From Sphingobium sp. (GTDB taxonomy: Bacteria > Pseudomonadota > Alphaproteobacteria > Sphingomonadales > Sphingomonadaceae): a stretch of 64,000 bases of DNA. The notes beneath the pieces are model-generated. The model ran no database searches. It was not told where the DNA came from and was given only the letters and a program-made list of their open reading frames with translations. Position 1 is the first letter of the stretch. Each line of letters opens with the position of its first letter. Positions 1 through 7,514 of the stretch are shown one piece after another. Both the position numbers and the translations under genes were made by a program. The stretch is taken from positions 2,272,769 to 2,336,768 of the forward strand of contig CP136575.1 in the NCBI GenBank assembly GCA_035196065.1, written 5' to 3'.

Positions 1-405
1 GACAGCGAGATGCTCGACAATCTGACCTATAACATCTTCCCCAACTGGTCGCCTTGGGGCGGGATGGTGCCGAACATTGTCTACCGTTGGCGCCCTTGGC
101 ACGATGCAGACCATTGCCTGATGGAAGTACGCATCTTGCTGCGTACACCCAAGGGCGAAAAGCCTCCTAAGACAGCTCCTATGTTCATGGTGCCGGACGG
201 CGAACCTTTCGCCGCAGCAAGCGACCTGATCGGTGGAGCCTTGGCCGGCGTATTCGATCAAGACATGGAAAATCTTCCCTATGTGCAGACTGGGATGAAG
301 GCGTCGAAAAACAAGGCAATTGAACTTGGTCATTATCAGGAAAGCCGCATCCGGCATTTCCACCAGACGATGGACAAATATCTGAGCGGCGAATTGCCGA
401 AATAG
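1..405 (+). CDS. Rieske aromatic-ring-hydroxylating dioxygenase, alpha subunit, C-terminal part (partial)
   Basis: The open frame is already running at base 1 and gives 134 residues before TAG. The segment reads as the end of the catalytic domain of a Rieske non-haem iron oxygenase large subunit: an N-x-FPN-x-S stretch near residue 10, followed by R-x-RPW and a run of beta strands typical of this fold. The Rieske cluster and the iron-binding histidines would lie upstream, outside the window. Such enzymes hydroxylate aromatic or related rings using electrons from a reductase/ferredoxin. It is the first gene of a catabolic neighbourhood. Family assignment rests on the C-terminal quarter only, so substrate cannot be inferred. 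Confidence 0.75.
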   Translation, partial: DSEMLDNLTYNIFPNWSPWGGMVPNIVYRWRPWHDADHCLMEVRILLRTPKGEKPPKTAPMFMVPDGEPFAAASDLIGGALAGVFDQDMENLPYVQTGMKASKNKAIELGHYQESRIRHFHQTMDKYLSGELPK

Positions 406-531
406 TTGAAAAGGCCCTCATTCGCCGCAATGCGGCGTGAAACTGCTTTTGCTGGGCCAGTTCGGATTGTAGCAGGCCGTGGCCTCGCGGCTTACTGTTG
501 CTTGATGTAAGGCGCGGCGTCACCCTTCCAG

Positions 532-556
532 CGCCCCCTCGACGAGGGGGCGTTTT
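532..556 (+). terminator. rho-independent terminator after the Rieske gene
   Basis: A 9-bp GC-only stem (532-540 pairing with 544-552, 3-base loop) is followed by TTTT. It sits 126 bp after the Rieske stop codon and only 20 bp before the GTG start of the next gene on the same strand. The stretch 406-531 holds one more small hairpin (423-437) and no gene. Confidence 0.7.
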
Positions 557-576
557 CAGAACGAAAGCCCCAGCCT

Positions 577-1341
577 GTGGAACTCACCCTCGGAAATCGA
601 ACCGTTCTCATTACCGGTGCCTCATCTGGCATCGGCGCGCATTTTGCCAAGGTGGCGGCAGCCGCGGGCGCGAATGTTGTGCTGGCGGCGCGGCGAACCG
701 AATTGCTTGACGGCATCGTCGCCGAAATAACGGCACAAGGCGGAAGGGCCATCTCGGTTGCTATGGATGTTGCCGACAAGGATTCGACCGTATCAGCATT
801 TGACGCGGCAGAAGCGGCCTTTGGGGCTGTAGACAGCGTGATCGCCAATGCCGGAATGGATGCGCATACCCCCTTTTTCGACCTCGAGCCCGAGGAATTC
901 GATCGGGTAATGTCGGTTAACCTGCGTGGCGTTTTCCTGACCGTGCAGGAAAGCGCACGGCGTATGATGGCCAATGGCGCGAAGGAACGGCAGCATGGCC
1001 GGATTGTCATTGTCTCGTCGATCACCGCCCAAGCGATTGAACCTGGCCTTGCCCCCTATTCCGCATCCAAAGCGGCGGTCCTGCAAATGGGTAAGGTGCT
1101 GGCCCGCGAATGGGCTAGCAAAGGTATCAACGTAAACAGCATCTTACCCGGCTATATCGTAACCGGCATCAACCAGGACTGGTTCGCAACCGAAGGCGGC
1201 GCACGTCAGGTGCAGCGCTTTCCGAGGCGACGGGTGATGGAGATCGACGCGCTCGACCCGATGCTGCTCTATCTTTGCTCGGATGCATCGCGATTTGTCA
1301 CCGGTGCCGCCTTTACGGTCGACGATGGACAGTCGCTCTAG
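577..1341 (+). CDS. short-chain dehydrogenase/reductase (SDR)
   Basis: A classical SDR of 254 residues, predicted to be an NAD(P)-dependent alcohol/ketone oxidoreductase in the cytoplasm. The nucleotide-binding TGASSGIG motif is at about residues 13-20, the NAG motif near 90, the catalytic Ser in VSSIT and the Tyr/Lys pair in YSASK near 165-169. The C-terminus carries the usual G-x-x-x-x-VDDG ending. The start is GTG at 577; no strong ribosome site precedes it, but the protein begins right at the expected length before the first beta strand. A terminator hairpin ends 20 bp upstream, leaving no room for its own promoter. It converges on the NTF2-like gene with a 4-bp overlap. Confidence 0.85.
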   Translation: MELTLGNRTVLITGASSGIGAHFAKVAAAAGANVVLAARRTELLDGIVAEITAQGGRAISVAMDVADKDSTVSAFDAAEAAFGAVDSVIANAGMDAHTPFFDLEPEEFDRVMSVNLRGVFLTVQESARRMMANGAKERQHGRIVIVSSITAQAIEPGLAPYSASKAAVLQMGKVLAREWASKGINVNSILPGYIVTGINQDWFATEGGARQVQRFPRRRVMEIDALDPMLLYLCSDASRFVTGAAFTVDDGQSL

Positions 1342-1745
1342 ATCGATTTCATATCTGGCCCGGCAATGCGCGCAACCTCGCCCGCATCGAAATAATGGAT
1401 CCGCATTTCGGTCATCTTGCCATCGGAGTTGAAACGGGTCACTTCGGTGACATGCTGGCTGAACCGCTCACCGCTCGCCCTTGAAGTCATGCTGAAGTGG
1501 AGCAAAGCGACCGTGTATGTTTCGCTGCCCAGCAAATCGATCCACTCAACTTTCGGTGCTTCCCAATAGGCCATGACATGGGCGTGGAGCCTGCGTAGCG
1601 CGTCTTTACCATGCCACTCGCCGCCATATGGAAGGCTTGGCGGCTCATAGATTAAGAAGTCGTCGGTAAAGAAGTTTTCGACAATATCCCAATCGCCCTG
1701 CTGAACATGGGCATACATCAACCGCGAGGCTTCAAGCGGAGACAC
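1338..1745 (-). CDS. SnoaL/NTF2-like protein
   Basis: A 135-residue protein of the NTF2-like superfamily: an N-terminal helix with Y-x-H-V-x-x-G-D-W, then curved beta strands with E-W-H-G-K-D-A-L-R and a C-terminal sheet. Members act as isomerases, dehydratases or cyclases, or have no known catalysis. It is the last gene of the minus-strand operon that starts at 5347, with a 3-bp gap from the lipoyl gene. The likely role is a small-molecule isomerase or hydratase in the same pathway, by context only. Confidence 0.7.
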   Translation of the reverse strand: MSPLEASRLMYAHVQQGDWDIVENFFTDDFLIYEPPSLPYGGEWHGKDALRRLHAHVMAYWEAPKVEWIDLLGSETYTVALLHFSMTSRASGERFSQHVTEVTRFNSDGKMTEMRIHYFDAGEVARIAGPDMKSI

Positions 1746-1748
1746 CGG

Positions 1749-1979
1749 CTATTCGATGGTCGCGACCAATGTACCTACCGGATAAGCCTCGCCCTCAGGT
1801 GCCAACACCCGGAGCACGCCCGCGACCTGCGCTTCCACCTCGGTCGTGGTCTTGTCGGTTTCGATTGTATAGATCACGTCACCGACCTGCACTTGCTCTC
1901 CATCTTCGAACATCCATTCGGACAGCGTCATTTCGGTCGCAGACATGCCAATCTTGGGGATCCGTATCTCGGTTGTCAT
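1749..1979 (-). CDS. stand-alone lipoyl carrier protein
   Basis: A 76-residue protein that is only a biotinyl/lipoyl domain. The hairpin ETDKTTTEVEA places the presumptive lipoylated lysine at K43, in the DK-T context of 2-oxoacid dehydrogenase E2 subunits, not the MKM of biotin carriers. An E2 would continue with a peripheral-subunit-binding domain and an acyltransferase core; here the frame ends directly after the domain. It follows E1 beta with a 4-bp gap, so it most probably receives the acyl group from that E1. Which enzyme then takes the acyl group, and which E3 reoxidises it, is not visible in the window. Confidence 0.85.
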   Translation of the reverse strand: MTTEIRIPKIGMSATEMTLSEWMFEDGEQVQVGDVIYTIETDKTTTEVEAQVAGVLRVLAPEGEAYPVGTLVATIE

Positions 1980-1983
1980 CTGC

Positions 1984-2976
1984 CTAAACTTTCCAGCTCA
2001 TCGCCGTACGGATGGCATCTTTGATGCCATCCTTGGTCGGGATCCAAGCCTGTTCCAAAACATTGGCCATTGGCACGGCAGAAAAGGCGCCACCGATCCG
2101 CTGCACCGGTGCCTTCAATTGGCCGAACAGCGCTTCGTTGATCCGTGCGGAAACTTCTGCGCCGGTCCCATATGACTTGACTGCTTCGTGCAAAACCACT
2201 GCACGCCCAGTCTTGCGGACCGATGCCAACACCGTTTCCTCGTCAAAAGGTGCGATGGTGCGCAGGTCGATAACTTCGACTGACACACCCTCTTCAGCCA
2301 TCTGGCCTGCAACTTCAAGTGCATCAAGGACAGTACGGCCATAGGTAATGATCGAACAATCACTGCCCTCGTTCGCGACGGCAGCCTTGCCGAGCGGAAC
2401 GACATGATTGGGGCCAGGATCATCCGACTGCAGGCCATAACAGAGAATATTCTCGATGAAGATCACCGGGTCGTTGCAGGCAATTGCTGCGCGCATCAGC
2501 CCCTGCGCATCCGCCGCATTCGACGGCGTGACGATTTTGAGGCCCGGTACATGCGCGAACCAAGCTTCCAGCATGTCGCTATGCTGCCCGCCAAAACCGA
2601 CACCGACGCCGGTCGTGGTGCGGAGCACCAGCGGAACATTGGTCTGCCCGCCAGACATGAAGCGCAGCTTCGCGGCATGGTTGACGATCTGGTCCATGCA
2701 GACCGTCACGAAATTCATCAGCATGATTTCGGCAATCGGGCGGAAGCCAGCTAGCGCCGCACCCACACACGCCCCCATGATGGCCTGTTCGGAAATCGGC
2801 GTGGCACGGATGCGGTGCTCGCCATATTTTTCAGTGAGGCCAGCTGAAATCTTGAATACGCCGCCGCCCTGTTTGGCCGCGACATCCTCTCCCAGCAGGA
2901 TCACGCCTTCATCTTCGGCCATGGCCTCGTCAATTGCGCGATTGATCGCCTGACCAAGTGCTATTTTACCGGTCAT
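1984..2976 (-). CDS. 2-oxoacid dehydrogenase E1 component, beta subunit
   Basis: A 330-residue transketolase-type beta subunit of a thiamine-diphosphate dehydrogenase (pyruvate, branched-chain or acetoin type). Landmarks are LGEDVA near residue 28, the PISEQAI strand near 60, GGQHSD-x-LEAWFAH around 130-140 and the C-terminal transketolase_C region with VIDLRTIAPFD. It overlaps the alpha-subunit gene by ATGA, so the two are translationally coupled. Substrate cannot be read from the sequence; neighbouring SDR and glutathione transferase genes suggest a 2-oxoacid formed in a catabolic route and not central pyruvate oxidation. Confidence 0.9.
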   Translation of the reverse strand: MTGKIALGQAINRAIDEAMAEDEGVILLGEDVAAKQGGGVFKISAGLTEKYGEHRIRATPISEQAIMGACVGAALAGFRPIAEIMLMNFVTVCMDQIVNHAAKLRFMSGGQTNVPLVLRTTTGVGVGFGGQHSDMLEAWFAHVPGLKIVTPSNAADAQGLMRAAIACNDPVIFIENILCYGLQSDDPGPNHVVPLGKAAVANEGSDCSIITYGRTVLDALEVAGQMAEEGVSVEVIDLRTIAPFDEETVLASVRKTGRAVVLHEAVKSYGTGAEVSARINEALFGQLKAPVQRIGGAFSAVPMANVLEQAWIPTKDGIKDAIRTAMSWKV

Positions 2977-3938
2977 GCCGCGATCTCCTCTTCAAACACG
3001 TCGATCCTCAATTCATCGGCTCCCGGGAACGGGCTGTTGAACGCAAACTCCGCCGCCGCATCGAGTTCAGCCTCTATCTGCCCCACAATGGCGTCCAATT
3101 CGGCTTCGGTGAACTGGTGGTCGAGCATCAACTTACGCAGCTTTGGTAGCGGGTCTTCTGCGGCCATCTCGGCGAGATGTTCCTTGGGCATGTAGGAAAA
3201 ATCTGCGCCGAAAAAGTGCCCCATCATCCGGTAGCACATAGCTTCCAGCAGCACCGGTCCCTTGCCCGAGCGCGCATGTTCGACCGCCTCCACAGCGGCG
3301 GCATGCATCGCTTCAGCATCATTACCGTCAACCTTAATCCCCTTCATCCCGTAGGAGCCAGCGCGGGTGACAATAGTGTCGACCTTGGTATGGTCGGCAA
3401 AGGCTGTATGCTCGCCATAGCGATTGTTTTGGCAGAAAAAGATCACTGGCAGCTTGTAAAGCTGAGCCATGTTCAGAGCTTCATGGAAGGCACCGATATT
3501 GGTCGCGCCATCGCCGAAGCAACAGACCGTGACCTTGCCGTCACCGCGATTTTGCGATGCCAGCGCAAGGCCATTGGCGATAGGCAGGCCTGATCCTACG
3601 ACGCCGGTAGTCACCATCACACCCGTCGCCGGATGAGTGATGTGCATTGAACCGCCCTTGCCCTTGCAGGTCCCCGTCGCCCGTCCCGCAATCTCGGCAT
3701 AGAGCAGATCAAAAGGCACACCCTTGGCGATTTGGTCGTGCTGGCCGCGGTACGTCGTCACGAGATAATCGTCAGTGTTGAGCGCCGCCATCATCGCCGC
3801 AGTGACAAGTTCCTGCCCGCGATAAGTGTAATAGAGCGTTGCCAGCTTTCCACTGATGATCAGCGAACGAAACTTCTCGTCCGACCGGGCGCACCGCATA
3901 GTGCGCGTATAGATGTCGAGCAGTGTATCCCTGTCCAT
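2973..3938 (-). CDS. 2-oxoacid dehydrogenase E1 component, alpha subunit
   Basis: A 321-residue thiamine-diphosphate-binding alpha subunit. The GDG(A)TNIGAFHEALN…CQNN thiamine motif is intact, and the G-K-G-G-S-M-H segment carries the expected active-site His. It forms the heterotetrameric E1 with the following beta subunit (ATGA overlap), catalysing decarboxylation of a 2-oxoacid and reductive acylation of lipoyl. Length is short, as in acetoin dehydrogenase-like E1 alpha. It lies 12 bp after the glutathione transferase gene in the same operon. Confidence 0.9.
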   Translation of the reverse strand: MDRDTLLDIYTRTMRCARSDEKFRSLIISGKLATLYYTYRGQELVTAAMMAALNTDDYLVTTYRGQHDQIAKGVPFDLLYAEIAGRATGTCKGKGGSMHITHPATGVMVTTGVVGSGLPIANGLALASQNRGDGKVTVCCFGDGATNIGAFHEALNMAQLYKLPVIFFCQNNRYGEHTAFADHTKVDTIVTRAGSYGMKGIKVDGNDAEAMHAAAVEAVEHARSGKGPVLLEAMCYRMMGHFFGADFSYMPKEHLAEMAAEDPLPKLRKLMLDHQFTEAELDAIVGQIEAELDAAAEFAFNSPFPGADELRIDVFEEEIAA

Positions 3939-3950
3939 CGATTGACCCTC

Positions 3951-4586
3951 TCAAAGACCGTTTTTGGGGTTAGCGGAAATTTCCGCGCTCGGTCGGCTTG
4001 CGACCCGTGCCTGCCACGCCTTCAAATTGTTGCAACCTTCGGGGATCGGCTGTCCCACCGTCCCGCCAAATTCAACAAAAGAAAACAGCAATATATCTGC
4101 CAGAGTGAAACGGTTGCCACAAAGATAATCCTGGCCGGCCAACCGGATATCAGCCTTTTCAAGACCATCACGGGCATAAGCCTTGTTCCCGTCTGACGCT
4201 TCGGGCACGCAAAGCATCCGCGGCTGGAACATGGGCAGACCTTCGGCGCTGCGAAAGCCATTCGTCATCGGAACAACGATTTGCTGGTCAACCCAGCGGA
4301 TTGCCGCCCGAGTCTGAGCCCGCTCTTCGCCGTTGCTGCCAATCAACGGCGGAGAAGAAAACCGCTCTTCAAGATATTCACAAATCGCGACCGATTCATC
4401 AAGAAAGCTGCCGTCGTCCAGTTCCAAGCATGGCGATCCGCCGCGCGGGTTTTTGGCAAGGAAATCGTCCTGGCGGTTCTCACCTGCCAGTATATCGAGG
4501 AAGATCCGCTCGATAGTGATACCCTTTTCGGCAATAAACATAGCTGCCATGCGAGGATTGGGGCCCACCGACTGGTAAAGCCGCAT
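3951..4586 (-). CDS. glutathione S-transferase family protein
   Basis: A 211-residue protein with the two-domain GST plan: a thioredoxin-like N-terminus (MRLYQSVGPNPR…, with the cis-Pro/ES glutathione site as SPCLELDDG…LDESVAICEYLEE) and an all-helical C-terminus with GNRFTLADI. The start codon shares one base with the stop of the upstream SDR (TGATG), so they are coupled. In sphingomonads, SDR plus GST pairs are known in lignin beta-ether cleavage, but this protein is not assigned to that family here; conjugation, isomerisation or thiol-dependent cleavage are all possible. Confidence 0.85.
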   Translation of the reverse strand: MRLYQSVGPNPRMAAMFIAEKGITIERIFLDILAGENRQDDFLAKNPRGGSPCLELDDGSFLDESVAICEYLEERFSSPPLIGSNGEERAQTRAAIRWVDQQIVVPMTNGFRSAEGLPMFQPRMLCVPEASDGNKAYARDGLEKADIRLAGQDYLCGNRFTLADILLFSFVEFGGTVGQPIPEGCNNLKAWQARVASRPSAEISANPKNGL

Positions 4587-5347
4587 CAGAACTGCACCCT
4601 TTTGGTAAAGCCACCGTCGACAACAAGATTGACCCCGCTTGTGTAACTCGATGCAGAGCTGGCTAGAAATACAATCGCACGTGCAACTTCGTCCGGTGCG
4701 CCCAATCGGCCCATCGGCATTTGTGCCACTGTGCCATTGTAAAAATCTGGCATCGCACCTTTGATCATTTCCCAGTTGCCCGTGGGATACTCAATCGGAC
4801 CCGGCGTAACGGTGTTGACGCGAATGCCCTTGGGCGCAAGCGATTGGCTGAGCTGCGAGGCATAAGTGATCAACGCGGCTTTCAGGGCATTGAATGCTTG
4901 CGGCATGATGAAAGTCTCGACCGCTGCGGTCGACGACATGAAGATAATCGAACCGTTACCCGAAGCCTCCAACGCGCCTTCAAGCGCCTCGAGGCCGAGC
5001 ACCGCGCCCATGATGTCAATTTCAAAACCTTTGTGCCAATCCTGCGTGGCCCCCATGCCCGACGAGCTTGCGGTGTGTATGAAAATGTCGCATCCGCCCA
5101 GCTTTTCCGCTGCATCCGCAAGCCAGGCTTTGTAGCCTTCTGGATTGCCATTCATATCAAAAGCAGTGCCATGGGCCGTACCCTTGTTTCCGGCAACAGC
5201 TTCGAGCGCGGCATCGATTCGCCCTTGATCGCGCGAGAAAAAGGCAACATCGGCACCCTCGGCGGTGAACAGTTTGACGGTTTCAAGGCCAATACCGTGC
5301 GCGCCGCCGTTCATGATGACTTTTTTACCAGCAAGGCCCAGTTCCAT
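4586..5347 (-). CDS. SDR family protein with Phe in place of the catalytic Tyr
   Basis: A 253-residue SDR. The start is ATG at 5347, preceded by GGAGAG at good spacing; a longer frame upstream is not needed. The dinucleotide motif reads NGGAHGIG (residues 13-20), S139 is in MSST, and the usual Y-x-x-x-K is F152-N-A-L-K156. The codon is clearly TTC, so the general-acid Tyr is missing. The NAG motif is also changed (HTASS near 91-95). The C-terminal VDGGF ending is normal. First gene of the six-gene minus operon. It may be a catalytically altered or non-redox SDR; the overall fold assignment is safe. Confidence 0.85.
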   Translation of the reverse strand: MELGLAGKKVIMNGGAHGIGLETVKLFTAEGADVAFFSRDQGRIDAALEAVAGNKGTAHGTAFDMNGNPEGYKAWLADAAEKLGGCDIFIHTASSSGMGATQDWHKGFEIDIMGAVLGLEALEGALEASGNGSIIFMSSTAAVETFIMPQAFNALKAALITYASQLSQSLAPKGIRVNTVTPGPIEYPTGNWEMIKGAMPDFYNGTVAQMPMGRLGAPDEVARAIVFLASSASSYTSGVNLVVDGGFTKRVQF

Positions 5348-5371
5348 ATCGTCTCTCCTTCGCTCCAATGA

Positions 5372-5425
5372 CCCCATCAATATGCCTGATGCGATCCTGC
5401 TTCTGAATGAGCAAAAATGATGGGG
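5372..5425. promoter_or_regulatory. inverted repeat in the divergent promoter region
   Basis: Perfect 8-bp arms CCCCATCA (5372-5379) and TGATGGGG (5418-5425), 38 bp apart, lie in the 149-bp gap between two divergent catabolic operons. They could be operator half-sites for a shared regulator. No regulator gene is seen next to them. Confidence 0.35.
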
Positions 5426-5496
5426 CACAGCGGTTTTGATAGTTTCGGCCCGGACGCTTTCCCCATAGCCTCATATCAGCAAGGGGAGAGACAGAC

Positions 5497-5895
5497 ATGG
5501 CATTTACAGGACCGTTGGAGGACCAAATCGCCATCCGGGCGCTGAACGACAGCTATTGCGACGCTGTGTTCCGTCGCGACGCGGCCGATTGGGGATCGAA
5601 TTGGGCGCAAGATGCGCATTGGCATTTGATGGGCCAGCAGGTGGAAGGCCGGGATGCGATCGTGGCGCTTTGGGACGGTGCAATGACGAATTTCACCTTT
5701 GTTGCCTTTTTTGCGCAAATGGGAGCGCTGTCTGTTGACGGCGATCAGGCCCAGGGCACCGTCTACACGCACGAGATTCTTGAAAGTGCGGATGGTTCGA
5801 TATCGCGTCCCGTCGGCCGCTATGATGACCGCTATCGCCGTATCGACGGCCAATGGCGGTTCCAAGAAAGAAACTTTAATTTTTTGAAGGGTTGA
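5497..5895 (+). CDS. SnoaL/NTF2-like protein
   Basis: A 132-residue NTF2-like protein: N-terminal D-x-x-A-I-R-x-L helix, then D-A-A-D-W and the central sheet ending in YDDRYRRIDGQWRFQER, typical of SnoaL_4-type proteins that include dehydratase/dehydrochlorinase-like and ring-hydroxylating beta-subunit-like folds. An AGGGGAGAGA site precedes ATG. First gene of the plus-strand operon 5497-7481, divergent from the E1/GST operon. Function is inferred only as a small-molecule isomerase or hydratase. Confidence 0.7.
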   Translation: MAFTGPLEDQIAIRALNDSYCDAVFRRDAADWGSNWAQDAHWHLMGQQVEGRDAIVALWDGAMTNFTFVAFFAQMGALSVDGDQAQGTVYTHEILESADGSISRPVGRYDDRYRRIDGQWRFQERNFNFLKG

Positions 5896-5899
5896 GAAC

Positions 5900-6250
5900 A
5901 TGACAATAGTGATTGCGGGCGAGGTTGATTTCCCCCCCGAAAACCGCGAGCCAGCACTCGCCGGTGCCAAGGCACTGATCGACATGGCGCTCGCCGAGCC
6001 AGGATGTCGCCATTATGCATGGACCGCAGACCCCCACGATGCGGGCCGAGTGCATGTTTTCGAGGAATGGGACAGCGCTGAGGAATTGCAGGAACATCTT
6101 GAAGGCGAAGCCTATCTCGGCATGCTCGGGCACTTGGCGGGTTATTCGATCCTGAATGCCAATACCCGCAAATATCGTTGTGACCTGCAAGAACCGGTCT
6201 ACGGTCCCGATGGCAAGGCCACCGCAACATTCCTGACCGCAAAGGATTGA
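5900..6250 (+). CDS. antibiotic-biosynthesis-monooxygenase-like (ABM) protein
   Basis: A 116-residue protein whose first 95 residues fit the ABM/quinol monooxygenase ferredoxin-like fold: AGEVDF…A-x-x-L-I-x-x-x-x-x-E-P-G-C-x-x-Y, then V-F-E-E-W-D-S-A-E-E-L-Q-x-H. Such proteins oxidise quinols without cofactor or detoxify reactive intermediates. It follows the NTF2-like gene after 4 bp and precedes an SDR. Its catalytic identity is not proven by the motifs. Confidence 0.65.
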   Translation: MTIVIAGEVDFPPENREPALAGAKALIDMALAEPGCRHYAWTADPHDAGRVHVFEEWDSAEELQEHLEGEAYLGMLGHLAGYSILNANTRKYRCDLQEPVYGPDGKATATFLTAKD

Positions 6251-6255
6251 AAATT

Positions 6256-7059
6256 ATGGCCAATCTATCCAAAAAAGTTGCCGTTGTGCTGGGCGCTGCC
6301 GGGCGTGACAATATGGGCCAGCACATTGCGCGTGCATTTGCCGATGCAGGCGCCAAGGTTGTTGTCGCCGGGCGTCATCAGGACGAACTGCAGCGTTTTT
6401 CCGGCAGCATCGCCGGTGACTGGCTGACATGCGACATCACCAGCAAAGCTGATGTTGAAGCACTCGCCGCCACCACTGTCGAACGCCATGGCAAGGTTGA
6501 CATTGCAGTGAATGCGACCGGCTGGGGTCTGATGAAGGGGCTGCATGACGTCACTGACGAAGAACTTGAGCAGATGGTCGCGCTGCAATTCAAAGGCGTG
6601 CATTATTTCTTGAGCGCATTTGTGCGTGCGATGGTCGATGGCGGGTCGCTGATCCAGATTTCATCGGCAACCACGCAATGCATAATCGACGATCATGCCG
6701 CTTACATTGGGACGAAGGCAGGCAGCGAGGCAATGATCCGCTGTATCGCAAACCAATATGGCCCGCAGGGCATCCGCGCGAATATCATTTCGCCTGGCTT
6801 TACCGAAAGCCCGATGACCGCCGGCGCCTTTGCGACGCCTGGGCTCGCCAATGCATTTACCAAGGAATATCCGCTCGGCCGCCTCAACACGTCCGAAGAT
6901 ATCGCGCGCGCCGCGCTTTGGGTGTGCAGCGATGAGTGTTTTATGAGTGGGCAGAACTTTCAGGTGAACGGCGGACTGACGTTGCGCCGCAATCCCCGCC
7001 CTGAAGAAATCGGTGCGGCGGTCGCATCAGCCATGGCCGGCGCGGGCGGGCCGCACTGA
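6256..7059 (+). CDS. SDR family oxidoreductase
   Basis: A 267-residue SDR. The ATG at 6256 has AAAGGA about nine bases upstream and is preferred over a TTG nine bases earlier. The Gly-rich loop is extended (GAAGRDNMG), the catalytic pair is Y-x-x-x-K in AAYIGTKAG with Ser in ISSAT, and the end carries VNGGLTL. The C-terminal 20 residues are Ala/Gly-rich. It is coupled to the next gene by TGATG. Likely oxidises or reduces an intermediate of the same pathway as the neighbouring genes. Confidence 0.85.
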   Translation: MANLSKKVAVVLGAAGRDNMGQHIARAFADAGAKVVVAGRHQDELQRFSGSIAGDWLTCDITSKADVEALAATTVERHGKVDIAVNATGWGLMKGLHDVTDEELEQMVALQFKGVHYFLSAFVRAMVDGGSLIQISSATTQCIIDDHAAYIGTKAGSEAMIRCIANQYGPQGIRANIISPGFTESPMTAGAFATPGLANAFTKEYPLGRLNTSEDIARAALWVCSDECFMSGQNFQVNGGLTLRRNPRPEEIGAAVASAMAGAGGPH

Positions 7060-7481
7060 TGGCAGACGACGACCAACAGACCCGGAGCGGCGGCTGCCTT
7101 TGCGGCGCAGTGCGCTATACAACGGCTTGGCCGCCCCTCTCGGTAGCTACCTGCCAATGTGCCAATTGCCAAAAGCAGGCCGGATCCTCGATCTCGATTC
7201 TTGCAATGGTGCCGGCTGCGGGACTGAAAATCACCGGTGATCTAAAGACCTATGAAGATCATGGCGATAGCGGCGGAACCGTGTTCCGCAAATTCTGCCC
7301 GAATTGCGGGTCGCCTGTCATCAGCGACATTCCTGGGATGGAGGCGCAGGGCGTCCGCGTCGTCAAGGCAGGCACACTCGACGACCATTCGGGATTGAAC
7401 CCGCAAATGCACTTTTGGACCGATAGCGCGCAGGACTGGATGGTTCTGCCCGAGGGCGGCTTGAAAATGGAAAAGCAGTAA
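7059..7481 (+). CDS. GFA-family (Mss4-like) zinc protein
   Basis: A 140-residue glutathione-dependent formaldehyde-activating enzyme-like protein. It has the expected cysteine pattern: C-L-C-G near residue 13, CQCANCQK near 33, and FCPNCGSP near 84, which bind structural and catalytic zinc. Many members have no proven activity, and glutathione-formaldehyde chemistry is family knowledge only. Last gene of the 5497-7481 operon. Confidence 0.8.
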   Translation: MADDDQQTRSGGCLCGAVRYTTAWPPLSVATCQCANCQKQAGSSISILAMVPAAGLKITGDLKTYEDHGDSGGTVFRKFCPNCGSPVISDIPGMEAQGVRVVKAGTLDDHSGLNPQMHFWTDSAQDWMVLPEGGLKMEKQ

Positions 7482-7487
7482 ATCTTC

Positions 7488-7508
7488 CCCTCCCCTTTAC
7501 GGGGAGGG
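7488..7508. terminator. GC-rich hairpin between convergent genes
   Basis: An 8-bp stem (7488-7495 with 7501-7508, 5-base loop) occupies the 33-bp gap between the GFA gene and the convergent MDR gene. It has no T-tract, so it is a weak or protein-assisted terminator or a repeated hairpin element. Confidence 0.4.
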
Positions 7509-7514
7509 AGAAGG

